From positions 1 through 64,000 of the forward strand of contig JABCSY010000002.1 in assembly GCA_018238625.1 (NCBI GenBank): DNA of 64,000 nucleotides, in the 5' to 3' direction. Origin of the DNA: Promethearchaeota archaeon (lineage in GTDB: Archaea; Asgardarchaeota; Lokiarchaeia; Sigyniarchaeales; SOKP01). A model generated the notes under the pieces. It was not told the origin of the DNA, did no database searches, and saw nothing but the letters and a program-made list of their open reading frames with translations. This document shows positions 27,264-36,783 of this stretch, piece after piece (the stretch's first letter is position 1; every line of letters starts with the position of its first letter). Both the position numbers and the translations under genes were made by a program.

Positions 27264-27526
27264 GATTTGACAATATTTTTTTTTCTATTAAAATATTGCT
27301 TATATTTTATTCAAAATTGAATTCTATAAATAAAAGGATACTTTTTATGGCAAATAATACTAAAAAGGTTGTAGTAAAATTTCATAATTACACGAAATAT
27401 TTTTTAAAAATTAGAAAAAACAAACAATTAAAATTAATAACAAAATTTTTATGATTAAAGATTAATACTTATATTCTAATATTTACAATAATAAGATTAT
27501 AATCAAAAAAACTTGGTGGAAAAACA

Positions 27527-28117
27527 ATTATCAAATTTAAAGTAATAGTAGCAGGTGCTAAAAATGTAGGAAAAACGTCTCTCATTAGGCGCTACGCCAC
27601 TGGAAAGTTTGATAAATCAACTTTATCGACAATAGGGGTTGATTTCGAAACAAAAAAGGTTGTAGTGGACGATACAGAGATTCTCCTCAACATTTGGGAT
27701 TTTGCCGGAGAAAAAAAGTTCCGTCTTTTATTACCCTCTTACGTCTCGGGCGCTTCTGGAGCTCTTATTCTTTATGACATTACAAATAGTGATTCCTTAA
27801 TAGATCTTCACGATTGGGTTAAGGTTATTACTTCAGTTCCAAATTCTCCAAAAACAAAATTAATGATTGAAGCTAAGATTGATTTAGAAAATCAAAGGGA
27901 AGTCAAACATGAAGACGCTAAAGATGCATTTAATAAATACAAATTTCAAGGAGAAATAATTGGAGTTTCTTCAAAGACGGGAGAAAATGTAGAAAATGCC
28001 TTCGAGATGCTTGGACGACAGATCCTCAAGAATTCTTTAAAAAAATGTTCTAGTTGTAATAAATATTATCCATTAGAGCTTAAATATTGTCAATATTGTG
28101 GACAAAAAACTCGCTAA
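27527..28117 (+). CDS. Ras/Rab-like small GTPase with C-terminal zinc ribbon
   Basis: 196 residues if begun at the ATT at 27527, which follows GGTGGA by 6 nt. G1 is GAKNVGKTS (10-18), G2 STIGVDF, G3 WDFAGEKKF (57-65) and G5 SSK (148-150). G4 is AKID (116-119) where most relatives have NKxD, so guanine recognition may be weakened. The C terminus lacks a prenylation site and carries a zinc-ribbon pattern CSSC...CQYC (174-191). The frame is open to 27503 but has no ATG, GTG or TTG before G1. One extra A in the run at 27520-27524 would instead join a TTG/GTG start (VEKTIIKF). Expanded Ras-like GTPase families are an Asgard hallmark. Confidence 0.85.
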   Translation: MIKFKVIVAGAKNVGKTSLIRRYATGKFDKSTLSTIGVDFETKKVVVDDTEILLNIWDFAGEKKFRLLLPSYVSGASGALILYDITNSDSLIDLHDWVKVITSVPNSPKTKLMIEAKIDLENQREVKHEDAKDAFNKYKFQGEIIGVSSKTGENVENAFEMLGRQILKNSLKKCSSCNKYYPLELKYCQYCGQKTR

Positions 28118-28276
28118 TTCTACTATATTGAAAAAAATTCTTGTCGGCCAAATGACACATGATTTTAAAATCGCTGTATAATTTTTAATTATTAGGAAAT
28201 TAATTATTTATATTTTGAAATTAATAAATTTAATAATTTTTTGAAAATTTTATAAAGATAAAAAGGCGTTGTAAAA

Positions 28277-29350
28277 ATGACTTATCACATACAAGATGAT
28301 ATTACTGAAATAATTAATCGTCTTAGAAAAGATAACATTACATTTCAAGATAAAACTATTTTAGTAACTGGAGGCGCAGGATTCCTAGGTTCCTGGGTAT
28401 GCGATGTTCTAGTAAAACAAGGGGCATATTGCATATGTTTAGATAATTTATCTTCGGGGAGATTTGATAACATCTCTCAATTAATGGAAAAAGAAAATTT
28501 CCGTTTTATTAATCACGATGTATCTAAACCTATTTATTTTGGATTGACCCATCATCCAAACGGAATTTGCGTGGGCAATATTAATAGAATTGATATTGTT
28601 ATGCATATGGCTAGCAGGGCGTCTCCATTTGAATTTAAAAGATTTCCAATTCCAATACTAAAAAGTAATACTCTTGGAACGATGAACGCTTTAGGTATTG
28701 CAAAAGCCCATAATGCGTTATTTTTCTATACAAGTACTTCGGAAGTGTATGGTAATCCTCCCGATGAAGCAATTCCGACACCTGAGACCTATTTTGGGCA
28801 CGTAAACCCCGTAGGTCCCAGAAGTTGTTACGATGAGTCTAAAAGGGCTGGAGAGGCTTTTGTCAAGGCGTATGAATTACAACACGGAATCAGAACGAAA
28901 GTAATAAGAATTTTTAACACTTCTGGACCAAGAATCAGATCTGGACCGGAGTTTGGAAGAGTTGTTCCAAATTTTATTCGTCAAGCGTTAAGCGACGAAG
29001 ACATTACGATTTTTGGCGATGGTTCTCAAACTCGTTCTTTCATTTATGTTGTAGATGAGATTGAAGGAATTTTAAAGGTAGTTTATAAAGACGAAGCAAT
29101 TGGAGAAGTTATTAATTTGGGTAACGATAAAGAATACACTATTTTACAATTAGCTAAAATAATAACAGAATTGACTAATTCTAATTCAGAAATTGTATTC
29201 AAACCTTTGCCTATTGACGATCCTGTCAGAAGATCTGCTGATTTAAGAAAGGCAAAAAGAATTCTAAATTGGCAACCTACAACTTCTTTTAAAGATGGGT
29301 TATTGAAAACAATAGCTTGGTTTAAAGATAATGTTCAAAATGAAAAATAA
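28277..29350 (+). CDS. NAD-dependent nucleotide-sugar epimerase/dehydratase (UDP-xylose synthase-like)
   Basis: 357 residues, extended short-chain dehydrogenase. NAD motif TGGAGFLGSWV, then LDNLSSGRFDNI, the YTSTSEVYGNP active-site strand and the catalytic YDESKRAGE (YxxxK). RIFNTSGPRIR and FGDGSQTRSFIYVVDEIEGI are typical of UDP-glucuronate decarboxylase and dTDP-glucose 4,6-dehydratase. The best guess is UDP-glucuronate decarboxylase or a UDP-sugar 4-epimerase, in surface glycan synthesis. Its last 20 bp overlap the next gene, which encodes an exported-domain protein; that may link it to the cell surface. Confidence 0.85.
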   Translation: MTYHIQDDITEIINRLRKDNITFQDKTILVTGGAGFLGSWVCDVLVKQGAYCICLDNLSSGRFDNISQLMEKENFRFINHDVSKPIYFGLTHHPNGICVGNINRIDIVMHMASRASPFEFKRFPIPILKSNTLGTMNALGIAKAHNALFFYTSTSEVYGNPPDEAIPTPETYFGHVNPVGPRSCYDESKRAGEAFVKAYELQHGIRTKVIRIFNTSGPRIRSGPEFGRVVPNFIRQALSDEDITIFGDGSQTRSFIYVVDEIEGILKVVYKDEAIGEVINLGNDKEYTILQLAKIITELTNSNSEIVFKPLPIDDPVRRSADLRKAKRILNWQPTTSFKDGLLKTIAWFKDNVQNEK

Positions 29351-29855
29351 AGAAGCAAAAAAAAAAGTAACTAACAGTTACGAAGAATTTGATAAACTTC
29401 TAAAAATTCTCTTAATTATCGGTATAATTGTTGTGTCTGGCTTTATAATTTATGCCGTATTATCTCCTAAATCAGGTTATTGGTATCTTGGTATTTTGAA
29501 TTCTGACAAAAAAGCAGAAAACTACCCTACAAATGCTGCAGTTGATGAAAATATTACTTTTTATATTTCTGTTGGAAATTATTTAAATCGGGAATTTTCT
29601 TTCCATTTAGAAATTTTAAAGGGAAATAACGATACCGTACTAGGACCATTCCCCTCGATAAACGCAACCACATTTGTGAATTCGTCAACAATTACTCTAC
29701 AGCATAGAGAGGTTTGGATTTCAAGTGCATTTAATGTTTCCTTTTCACAGGCTGGAGCGAATCAAACTATAATTGCGGAATTATGGGAAGTCCCATCTGC
29801 AGGAATTAGAAGATTTTATGATGTGGTATATGTAAGATTAAATATTACTTCTTAA
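29331..29855 (+). CDS. DUF1616-like membrane-anchored protein
   Basis: 174 residues from the ATG at 29331 (ATG at 29340 is an alternative). One N-terminal transmembrane helix (LLKILLIIGIIVVSGFIIYAVL) is followed by an outside domain. GYWYLGILNSDKKAENYPTN and VDENITFYISVGN match the DUF1616 family found in archaeal envelope proteins. Several N-x-S/T sites (NDT, NAT, NSS, NVS, NQT, NIT) suggest N-glycosylation. Translationally coupled to the sugar epimerase upstream, so a role in surface glycan assembly is possible. Confidence 0.75.
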   Translation: MFKMKNKEAKKKVTNSYEEFDKLLKILLIIGIIVVSGFIIYAVLSPKSGYWYLGILNSDKKAENYPTNAAVDENITFYISVGNYLNREFSFHLEILKGNNDTVLGPFPSINATTFVNSSTITLQHREVWISSAFNVSFSQAGANQTIIAELWEVPSAGIRRFYDVVYVRLNITS

Positions 29856-29910
29856 CAATCGTGAAAATGAAATAAATCTTAATTGTAGCAATGAATTAAA
29901 TCGTGATAAT

Positions 29911-31287
29911 TTAATTTTTAGATCCAATAATTTGTACGTCTTTGACCCTTACATACGGGGCTTTAAAAGGCCCATATATTTTATAATCTCTTGATACAGC
30001 ATCAATATTTTTAAACAAATCCACTAAGTTTATTCCAAACATAGTTTCGTTTAAAGCTTGTTTTACTTCTCCATTTTTAATTACATTACCTTGGGAAATT
30101 AATCCACTAAAGTCCCCTGTAGCAATATTTGCCGAATCTCCTGTAGAATTTAAGAATATACCCTCTTTAACATCTTGTATTATTTCTTCTATAGAAGAAG
30201 TTCCAGTTTGCATAACGAAGTTTGAAATACCTATGGAGGGGACAGAACTAAAGGACCTTCTAGAGGCGTTCCCTGTGCTTTCAACGCCTTCCTTCCCTGC
30301 TGTATAGCTGTTGTGTAATAAGCCCGATTTCAAAAAAATTCCTTTTTCTATAATTTTTTTATTCTTGCAAGGAACGCCCTCTCCATCGAAATTACTAGAT
30401 CCTACAGCACCATCTATCAATGCGTTATCTTCAAGAGTTAAATATTCAGAACCAATAACTTTTTCTCTCTTATCAACCAGAAAACTTCGTTTATATTGAA
30501 ATAATTCTGCGTTTATGGCGGAAGCAATTGGGTTTAAAATAAGATTTATAGTCCCTTTAGGAGATAAAATTACGGGCATCTTTTTAGTCTTAATTTTAAT
30601 TCTATTAAGATTTCTTTTCGCGTTTTTTAAAGCTTCAATCGCGGTATTTGTTCCGTTAATATCCTTTAGTTTTCTTTTCATTTGGGATTCGTACCCATTT
30701 GAAGTCTCTCCAGTACTTTTATTTTTTACAATAATGTTTGATGAAATTGAAAATACAGTTTCTTTTTCAAACACTTCGATATCGTTTGAATTGAATACAT
30801 AGGAAGTATTGCAATTAGATGTGAAATCACCAGATTGAGAAATCGCTAAGTCATCGTCTTTACATACTTTAATCAATTCTTTAACATATTCAATTGAGTC
30901 TTCGATGGTTAATGTTTTTATACGGGTATCGTATAATTGTCTAATATTGGGATAAGATTTGTATTTTAATGGTAAATTTTGAAAGTTAGGATCGGCAGTG
31001 CCTACATTCATCATCTTTATGGCGTTTTTAATAATTTTTTCGATAATTCTTTTATTTAATTTATTTGTGAACGCAAACCCTAAAGAACCTCTTTTATCGT
31101 AGATTCTAATCGAAACTCCATGGTCACTTCCTATTTCACTGAATTTTATTGAATTTTCTTCTAGTTCGATGTTGGTATATTCGTTCTTGCCAACGAATAT
31201 TTCTGCGCATTTAAAATTTGGAGCTTTTTTTTCGGCGATTTTTATCCCATAATTGGCAAGCTCAAAAATATCAATCGTATTATCCAT
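29911..31287 (-). CDS. tldE: TldE/PmbA-like protein, partner of TldD
   Basis: 458 residues of the TldD/PmbA family but without the HExxxH zinc motif, which identifies the TldE/PmbA half of the TldD-TldE heterodimer. Visible signatures are SDHGVSIRIYDKRGSLGFAF in the N-terminal domain and STGNASRRSFSSVPSIGISN near the end. Known TldDE pairs are metalloproteases that trim peptides (microcin B17, CcdA) by threading unfolded chains. It lies directly after tldD on the minus strand, the start abutting the tldD stop, so the two should be made together. Cytoplasmic. Confidence 0.88.
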   Translation of the reverse strand: MDNTIDIFELANYGIKIAEKKAPNFKCAEIFVGKNEYTNIELEENSIKFSEIGSDHGVSIRIYDKRGSLGFAFTNKLNKRIIEKIIKNAIKMMNVGTADPNFQNLPLKYKSYPNIRQLYDTRIKTLTIEDSIEYVKELIKVCKDDDLAISQSGDFTSNCNTSYVFNSNDIEVFEKETVFSISSNIIVKNKSTGETSNGYESQMKRKLKDINGTNTAIEALKNAKRNLNRIKIKTKKMPVILSPKGTINLILNPIASAINAELFQYKRSFLVDKREKVIGSEYLTLEDNALIDGAVGSSNFDGEGVPCKNKKIIEKGIFLKSGLLHNSYTAGKEGVESTGNASRRSFSSVPSIGISNFVMQTGTSSIEEIIQDVKEGIFLNSTGDSANIATGDFSGLISQGNVIKNGEVKQALNETMFGINLVDLFKNIDAVSRDYKIYGPFKAPYVRVKDVQIIGSKN

Positions 31288-32748
31288 TTAATTCAATCCC
31301 CCTACGGTTATATTGTCGATTCTAATGTACGGCCCTCCATCACTTACACGAACGCTTTGACCGCCCTTGCCACATATTCCAGATGAAAAACCGAATGTGT
31401 TTTTGTCACCAATAGCGGAAATTTTTTTTAAAACTTCTAAAATCATACCTGATAACGCAACATCTCTCATCAATTCTTGTTTTTCTCCATTTTTAATTTT
31501 ATAGGAAAATTTACATTTAAATTGGAAGTTTCCTGTGGTCGGATTCGTATAACCATACAAAAAGTCTTCACAAAGAATTCCGTTTTTCGTGTCTTGAATC
31601 ATTTCATCGGCATTCCAGTCTTTTGGTTCGATGTAAGTAAATCCCATTCGAACTTGAGGCTTAGAAGAGCTAGATGAAGCTCTTCCATGGCCATTTGGAG
31701 GTACATTCATTCTAGAGGAGGTTTCTAAGTTATGTAAATAATTCTTGAACACTCCATTTTCAATTAGCACTGTTTTTTGGGAAGGTGTCCCTTCATCGTC
31801 TACAAAAAAACTCCCAAATAACTCATATGGTAATCCAAAATTGGACCCTTGCCCCATTGAAGGATTATCCACTACATTAACATCGTCAGAAGCCACTTCT
31901 TGACCAATTTTTCCTTCCAATATGCTTTCCTTGCTCAAAACCAAATCTGCTTCACACGCATGTCCAAGTGCTTCGTGAATTAAGGTTCCGGCAAGTTTAG
32001 GATCGGCTATAATCGTAAAATTTCCTCCAACCGGAGATTTTGCTTCTAATAATTTAATGGATTCTTCTGCTGTTTTAACGCTTAAATTTTCTGCTTTCTT
32101 TGTAGATAATATTTCGAATCCCCCCAAACCGCCGACAGAATTAATTGATCTTTGGATTACACCCCCCTGTTGGGAATAAACTATGTTCAACAAGCGTAAA
32201 TATGAAAGATCCTGATAAATATTACTACCAAACGAGTTTATTAAAACATAGCTTTTAACGCCATCCATGTAAATCGTATGCGTATTTTTTACCTTTTTAG
32301 AATAAGTAGATGCAAGCTTTTCGTGATGTTTTACGAGAAGAATCTTTTCTTCAATATCTACATCTGCAAGCTTTCTCTTACTCTTAATTTTAAAGTTTTT
32401 TTTAATAGGATCAACTTCTTTGATTTTGAACTTGTGTTTTGATAAAGACTCTGTTAATTTAGCTAGCTTAATCGATTTCAAAAAGCTTGTTTTAATTAAA
32501 TCTTTGTTAAGATCTTTCAAGACATAAAATCCCCAACCTCCATTTACAAAAGTTCTTATTCCACAATTTGTAATTTCATAGGAAGAGATTTCTGTGCTTT
32601 TTTGATCCGTAAAATCTATAGTTGTTCCATTGCTTATCGTTGCCCTTATATCCCAATAATCTATCTGGTTTCCCGCTTCTTGAGTTAAGTGTTTTATAAA
32701 ATCGGTATCAAATAGCTTTAATTCGTCTTTAATCCCCATAGTATTCAC
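31288..32748 (-). CDS. tldD: TldD zinc metalloprotease
   Basis: 486 residues. The catalytic zinc motif HEALGH lies in GTLIHEALGHACEADLVL, and RMGFTYIEP and GICGKGGQSVRVSDGGPYIR are typical TldD blocks. With TldE it forms a peptide-cleaving heterodimer in the cytoplasm. The gene is first in a two-gene operon, and the pair is co-directional without a gap. The translation begins MNTMGIKDELKLF; the second Met is another possible start. The 108 bp to the next gene on its upstream side is AT-rich. Confidence 0.92.
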   Translation of the reverse strand: MNTMGIKDELKLFDTDFIKHLTQEAGNQIDYWDIRATISNGTTIDFTDQKSTEISSYEITNCGIRTFVNGGWGFYVLKDLNKDLIKTSFLKSIKLAKLTESLSKHKFKIKEVDPIKKNFKIKSKRKLADVDIEEKILLVKHHEKLASTYSKKVKNTHTIYMDGVKSYVLINSFGSNIYQDLSYLRLLNIVYSQQGGVIQRSINSVGGLGGFEILSTKKAENLSVKTAEESIKLLEAKSPVGGNFTIIADPKLAGTLIHEALGHACEADLVLSKESILEGKIGQEVASDDVNVVDNPSMGQGSNFGLPYELFGSFFVDDEGTPSQKTVLIENGVFKNYLHNLETSSRMNVPPNGHGRASSSSSKPQVRMGFTYIEPKDWNADEMIQDTKNGILCEDFLYGYTNPTTGNFQFKCKFSYKIKNGEKQELMRDVALSGMILEVLKKISAIGDKNTFGFSSGICGKGGQSVRVSDGGPYIRIDNITVGGLN

Positions 32749-32856
32749 TCAATCACCGTATATGAATTATTAATTAAAATTTAATAGTATTATATTTAGA
32801 ACTTTAAAAAGATTGAAGAGGAGAGGTTTAAATAATTTTATTTTTTAAAATAATTT

Positions 32857-33099
32857 TTATTTAATATCATCTTTTGGGTTAAGATAATAAAAAAGCGATT
32901 CTTTTTCTCCACTCATCTTTAGTTTCTTGATAGTTTTAATCGCTTCTTGGAGCGTTACCATCTTTGAAATTTTAACAGAATTTTTAAACTGAAACGATCG
33001 ATTACATTTCCAACATTTTTTTGATTTTAATATCTTTTTGCTATAAAACCATTCGCCACAGTGATAGCATCTAAAGAAGTAGAACTTTTGAATGTGCAT
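32857..33099 (-). CDS. Small zinc-ribbon protein, DUF1922-like
   Basis: 80 residues. The N-terminal half is a zinc ribbon with FRCYHCGEWFYSKKILKSKKC and WKCNR (C-x2-C, C-x2-C). The C-terminal part, VTLQEAIKTIKKLKMSGEK, is a short helix. This resembles the archaeal DUF1922 group, in which a ribbon is followed by a 'DAEEALELVRKLQ' helix. Probably a nucleic-acid- or protein-binding accessory factor; function unknown. It stands divergent from the phosphate transport cluster. Confidence 0.7.
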   Translation of the reverse strand: MHIQKFYFFRCYHCGEWFYSKKILKSKKCWKCNRSFQFKNSVKISKMVTLQEAIKTIKKLKMSGEKESLFYYLNPKDDIK

Positions 33100-33288
33100 C
33101 TTAAGGTGATAATAAAAAAATTAATTTAAATTTCCAGTAAGGCTACTAGTTTTCTAACATACAAAGTAGTATATTTTGACATTGATAAAAAAAGGGTAAA
33201 ATTAAATTTCCAATAGAAACTATTAATTCTATATAATTATATATATCGTATATATCAAAAATTTAAGATTTCTCAAGGTTAATTCAGA

Positions 33289-33951
33289 ATGAAGGAGATA
33301 AATGAGAAGGAGTTAAAAAAACTAAATATTGATGAATTAACGCACTTATTTGTCGATAACATAAACGAACAAAATTTGAAATTAATTGAAGGCATTGAAT
33401 TTCTTGTCGAGGAAGATTTTAACAATTTCAAAAAAAACCTAAATTATGTCATTGAGACTAATACTGAAGTTCAAATCAAAAAAGCTTTTGAAGCTAAGAT
33501 ATTTAAATCTAAGCTAATGTTTTCAAAGGCAGATAGGCTAAAACTATTTAATAAAATTAACGATATCAAAAATATTGGAGAATTTTCTGCTAACAAAATG
33601 CTCCTTTATAGAGTTGTATTTCCTGATGAAGAGTTTAAACTCCAAGTACAGAAAATACTTAAATCATTAAAATTGATTTCAAATCAATTGACAGACGCAA
33701 TCAAATTTATTGGTTCTGATTTAACTAAAGCTCACGATGTCTGCGAAAATATCAAAGACGAAAGACGGAGGATGAGAAAAGAAGAGTGGCAACTTCTTAA
33801 CCGTTTGTATAATTATGATATGGATTACTTATCAAGGACTTTCCTTTACTTGAAAGAATTAATAGAAGGCGTAATGAAGTTGGCTGACCACATCAAGAGT
33901 TTTTCAGAGTACATTCAATTTTTAGCAATAAAATATTTAATTTTCGATTAA
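33289..33951 (+). CDS. PhoU/DUF47-like helical protein before the phosphate permease
   Basis: 220 residues, almost entirely helical with heptad-like patterns (for example VQKILKSLKLISNQLTDAIK, LYLKELIEGVMKLADHIKS). The two-bundle layout and the position 21 bp upstream of a PiT permease suggest a PhoU/DUF47 phosphate regulator. The expected E/DxxxD metal-binding motifs are not clear, so this is an inference from shape and context. If right, the permease is flanked by two such proteins. Confidence 0.6.
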   Translation: MKEINEKELKKLNIDELTHLFVDNINEQNLKLIEGIEFLVEEDFNNFKKNLNYVIETNTEVQIKKAFEAKIFKSKLMFSKADRLKLFNKINDIKNIGEFSANKMLLYRVVFPDEEFKLQVQKILKSLKLISNQLTDAIKFIGSDLTKAHDVCENIKDERRRMRKEEWQLLNRLYNYDMDYLSRTFLYLKELIEGVMKLADHIKSFSEYIQFLAIKYLIFD

Positions 33952-33972
33952 AATATAAAACTAGGATTTGAT

Positions 33973-35004
33973 ATGGCCGGCGACCTGACTTCAATTTTAG
34001 TTATCGTTTTAATTATTTTGGCGATCTCCCTCGCATTCGCTATAGGCGCTAATGACGAAACTTTATCTTCGTTAGTAGGAGCGGGAGTTCTAAAGTTTAA
34101 GGTTGCGTTATTAATTGGGGGAATTGCCGTCGGAGCTGGGATGTTCTCCTTTAGTTTTTCGTTTGTAGCAAAAACGGTAGGTTCTGACTTATTAGGAGAG
34201 GGTTTAACCTATACTACTTTTATGTTGTTAACTGTTTTAATAAGTAGTATAATTTGGCTAGTAATTGGGAGTTTCGCGGGAATTCCTTTAAGCAGCACTC
34301 ACTCGCTAATAGGAAGCATAGTTGGAGTTGTAATCGTGTATTCTTTTTTACAAGGAGGAGTAAATCCTGAAACGGCGTTTAATTGGGTTAAATTAGGTAA
34401 TGTCGTTCTTGGTTGGTTTATATCGCCTGTGTTTGGCTTAATTATTACATATATGCTTTTTAAAATAATTGCTAAAACTTACTTATCTAAATTGAAAGGT
34501 TTGAATCAGATCGAGAAATCTGAAAAGAATTTCAAGTGGTTATTGTTAATTACAGTTATCTTTGCCGAGATATGGGTGGGGGCAAATTCGGGCGAAGCTT
34601 TAGGTATCCTTTACGGGTTATTGGATAATGGCTCGTTGAATATGGGGCAGTATTTATTCTACGCATTTATATGCGGGATCGCTTCTTGTATTGGAATATA
34701 TTTTGCCGCACGATACGTAATTAGAAACTTAGCGTCGCAAATGATTGATTCTCGACCGAGCGAAGGTTTAATTATTCAATTAAGTACTGCCTTAATTTTG
34801 ATGGTTGCTACATTATTAAGTTTACCAATATCTCATAGTCACGTCATCGTATTTTGCATAATTGGTATGGGTTTAGCTCAAAAAAAAGAAGTAGATTATA
34901 AAGGATTAGGAAAAATGGGGATATATTGGGTTATTACCTTCCCAATAGCAGCGCTGCTTGCCGGATTTCTTTATTTTGGATTTAATTTTTTTGGATTAAA
35001 ATGA
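33973..35004 (+). CDS. pit: PiT-family inorganic phosphate transporter
   Basis: 343 residues with about ten transmembrane helices. The PiT signatures appear twice: AIGANDETLSSLVGAG near the N terminus (GANDxxxxxG) and WVGANSGEALGILYG in the second half, with PLSSTHSLIGSIVG and LSLPISHSHVIVFCIIG as the inverted-repeat PiT loops. It moves phosphate with H+ or Na+. In the second repeat GANSGE replaces GANDxx, a common variant. It forms a cluster with two DUF47/PhoU-like proteins, as usual for Pit systems. Confidence 0.93.
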   Translation: MAGDLTSILVIVLIILAISLAFAIGANDETLSSLVGAGVLKFKVALLIGGIAVGAGMFSFSFSFVAKTVGSDLLGEGLTYTTFMLLTVLISSIIWLVIGSFAGIPLSSTHSLIGSIVGVVIVYSFLQGGVNPETAFNWVKLGNVVLGWFISPVFGLIITYMLFKIIAKTYLSKLKGLNQIEKSEKNFKWLLLITVIFAEIWVGANSGEALGILYGLLDNGSLNMGQYLFYAFICGIASCIGIYFAARYVIRNLASQMIDSRPSEGLIIQLSTALILMVATLLSLPISHSHVIVFCIIGMGLAQKKEVDYKGLGKMGIYWVITFPIAALLAGFLYFGFNFFGLK

Positions 35005-35076
35005 CGCTCTAAAAAAATATATATATATAAATATTATATATGCATTACAAAAAAAAGTAAAAAAAATGTGATAAAA

Positions 35077-35760
35077 ATGGGTTCATTAATAGAATTTTTA
35101 AAAAGAGAAACGGCTTTAAATGTTTTAGAAAAAACGATTAAACACGCGCAAATCGTTCAAGAATGCGTGAAAGAATTAGAAGTGGGGTTAAATTTATTAT
35201 TAAAAGAGAAAAATATCGAAAAAGCTAATAAAAATTTTCATAAAGTTGATCTTCTAGAAGACGATGCGGATAAATTAAGAAGGAAAATCCAAAGAGAAGT
35301 CTCTAAAGGTGAGTTAAACCCTAGCATAAGATTAAACTTATCACATTTAGTAAAAAGATTGGATGATGTAGCAAATTGTAGCACTGGCGTTGCTCGAAGA
35401 ATTGTTACGATACCAATAAGTTTTTGGGAACAAAGTAGCGAAGAGACCCTTAGCATTGTCTTGAAAATAATTAAAACAACCGTAGAAGCAGTTGAATATT
35501 TAGATAAGATCGTGATTGATTTAGTGGAAAAAAGGAAAAATGTGAAAGAGTACGCTAAACTAATAAATCAATACGAACACGAAGTAGACCTATTAAATAT
35601 TAAATTAAGAAAAAGCCTTCAAGAAACAGACTACAACGTAAATTTCTTTACAATTTTTACTGTCGGAAACATATTCGACATATTAGAAGCTATATCCGAT
35701 TCTATTGAAGGCGTTGCCGATTATATTATGGTTCTTCTTACAAGTTCGAGCAGTCTTTAA
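35077..35760 (+). CDS. DUF47/PhoU-like phosphate transport regulator
   Basis: 227 residues from the ATG at 35077 (MGSLIEFLKRE); a GTG nine bases upstream is less likely. The pattern VDLLEDDADKLRRKIQREV is the DUF47 acidic metal-binding motif, followed by LVKRLDDVANCSTGVARRI and TIFTVGNIFDILEAISDSIE, all typical of the Pit-associated TIGR00153 family. Such proteins, related to PhoU, control Pit transport. Cytoplasmic, all helix. It follows pit by 72 bp that includes an AT-rich ATATATATATAAATATTATATA tract, which may be a second promoter. Confidence 0.88.
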   Translation: MGSLIEFLKRETALNVLEKTIKHAQIVQECVKELEVGLNLLLKEKNIEKANKNFHKVDLLEDDADKLRRKIQREVSKGELNPSIRLNLSHLVKRLDDVANCSTGVARRIVTIPISFWEQSSEETLSIVLKIIKTTVEAVEYLDKIVIDLVEKRKNVKEYAKLINQYEHEVDLLNIKLRKSLQETDYNVNFFTIFTVGNIFDILEAISDSIEGVADYIMVLLTSSSSL

Positions 35761-35889
35761 GTCGTATTAAATTGCATAAGAACGAAATCAACATCAATTT
35801 GTAAAAATTAGATTATAAAATTAAAAAATCAATTGCTAATCCTTTTAAAAAATAAAGAAAAATAATGAAAAATTCTTTCTAAATACTAC

Positions 35890-36783
35890 TTAATTTTGTG
35901 TATCAAAATTAAAACTGATATTTTTAAGGAGTTCTTTATACCTTGAGCGTAATGTGACTTCCGTAACGGAAATTACGCGCGAAATATCTTTCTGACTCAC
36001 TTTAACGTTTCTCAACTTCGCGACAAGATATATGGCGCCCGCACACAATCCTTTAGGATCCTTGCCAGATATCGACGTAGTTTTAATAAAATTTTGAAGT
36101 ACGCGCATCGCCTCTTTTTCAACCTCGATCCCTAAATTCAAATCTGCGCAATAACGTGGAATGAGCGTTACCGGGTCAATATGCGATATTTTTAAATTTA
36201 ACTCCCGAACCAATATTTTATAGCACTTTTTTACTATGTTATCGTTAATTGAAGCTTCTGCTAAAATCTCTTGAAGAGTAATTGGTACTTTTTCGTCTTT
36301 ACACGCGTAATAAGCGCACGCTGCAACCATACCATTAATTGACCTGCCTCTTAATAGTTGTCTCTTAAAAACTTCTTTATACAATCGTACTGCGGATTTT
36401 TTTACTCTTTCAGGAAAATTTAAGTTGCCACCAATTCTTTTTAATTCGGTTATAGCCATTAACATGTTGCGTTTCTCCCAAGATAAGTGCGTATTCCATT
36501 TAGCAGCCCGCCTTAAATCTGGGTTTTTGATTTTAGTCCTATCAATAACAGTACTTAAGCCAATATCGGGCATTAAGATCGACATAGGAGATCCTGTACG
36601 TTCCTTTCTATCTTTTTCGTGTTTAGAATAGGCTCTAATTCCGCTATGGTTAATGTCTAAATTTCTCTCACCTACAACTAAACCACATTGTTGGCAGACG
36701 GTTTCCCCTCTTTCTAAAACATTGATTGTACTTCCCCCGCATTCGGGGCATAAATTTGCTAACACATCTATTTCTACGACCAT
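35890..36783 (-). CDS. tfb: Transcription initiation factor B (TFB/TFIIB)
   Basis: 297 residues. The N-terminal zinc ribbon CPECGG...CQQCG is followed by the B-reader/linker (SGIRAYSKHEKDRKERTGSP) and two cyclin folds. The first has LRGRSINGMVAACAYYACKD (the TFIIB signature) and the second ISGKDPKGLCAGAIYLVAKL with a C-terminal recognition helix (KDISRVISVTEVTLRSRYKEL). It recruits RNA polymerase to TBP-bound promoters and reads the BRE. The window shows no TBP gene. Confidence 0.96.
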   Translation of the reverse strand: MVVEIDVLANLCPECGGSTINVLERGETVCQQCGLVVGERNLDINHSGIRAYSKHEKDRKERTGSPMSILMPDIGLSTVIDRTKIKNPDLRRAAKWNTHLSWEKRNMLMAITELKRIGGNLNFPERVKKSAVRLYKEVFKRQLLRGRSINGMVAACAYYACKDEKVPITLQEILAEASINDNIVKKCYKILVRELNLKISHIDPVTLIPRYCADLNLGIEVEKEAMRVLQNFIKTTSISGKDPKGLCAGAIYLVAKLRNVKVSQKDISRVISVTEVTLRSRYKELLKNISFNFDTQN

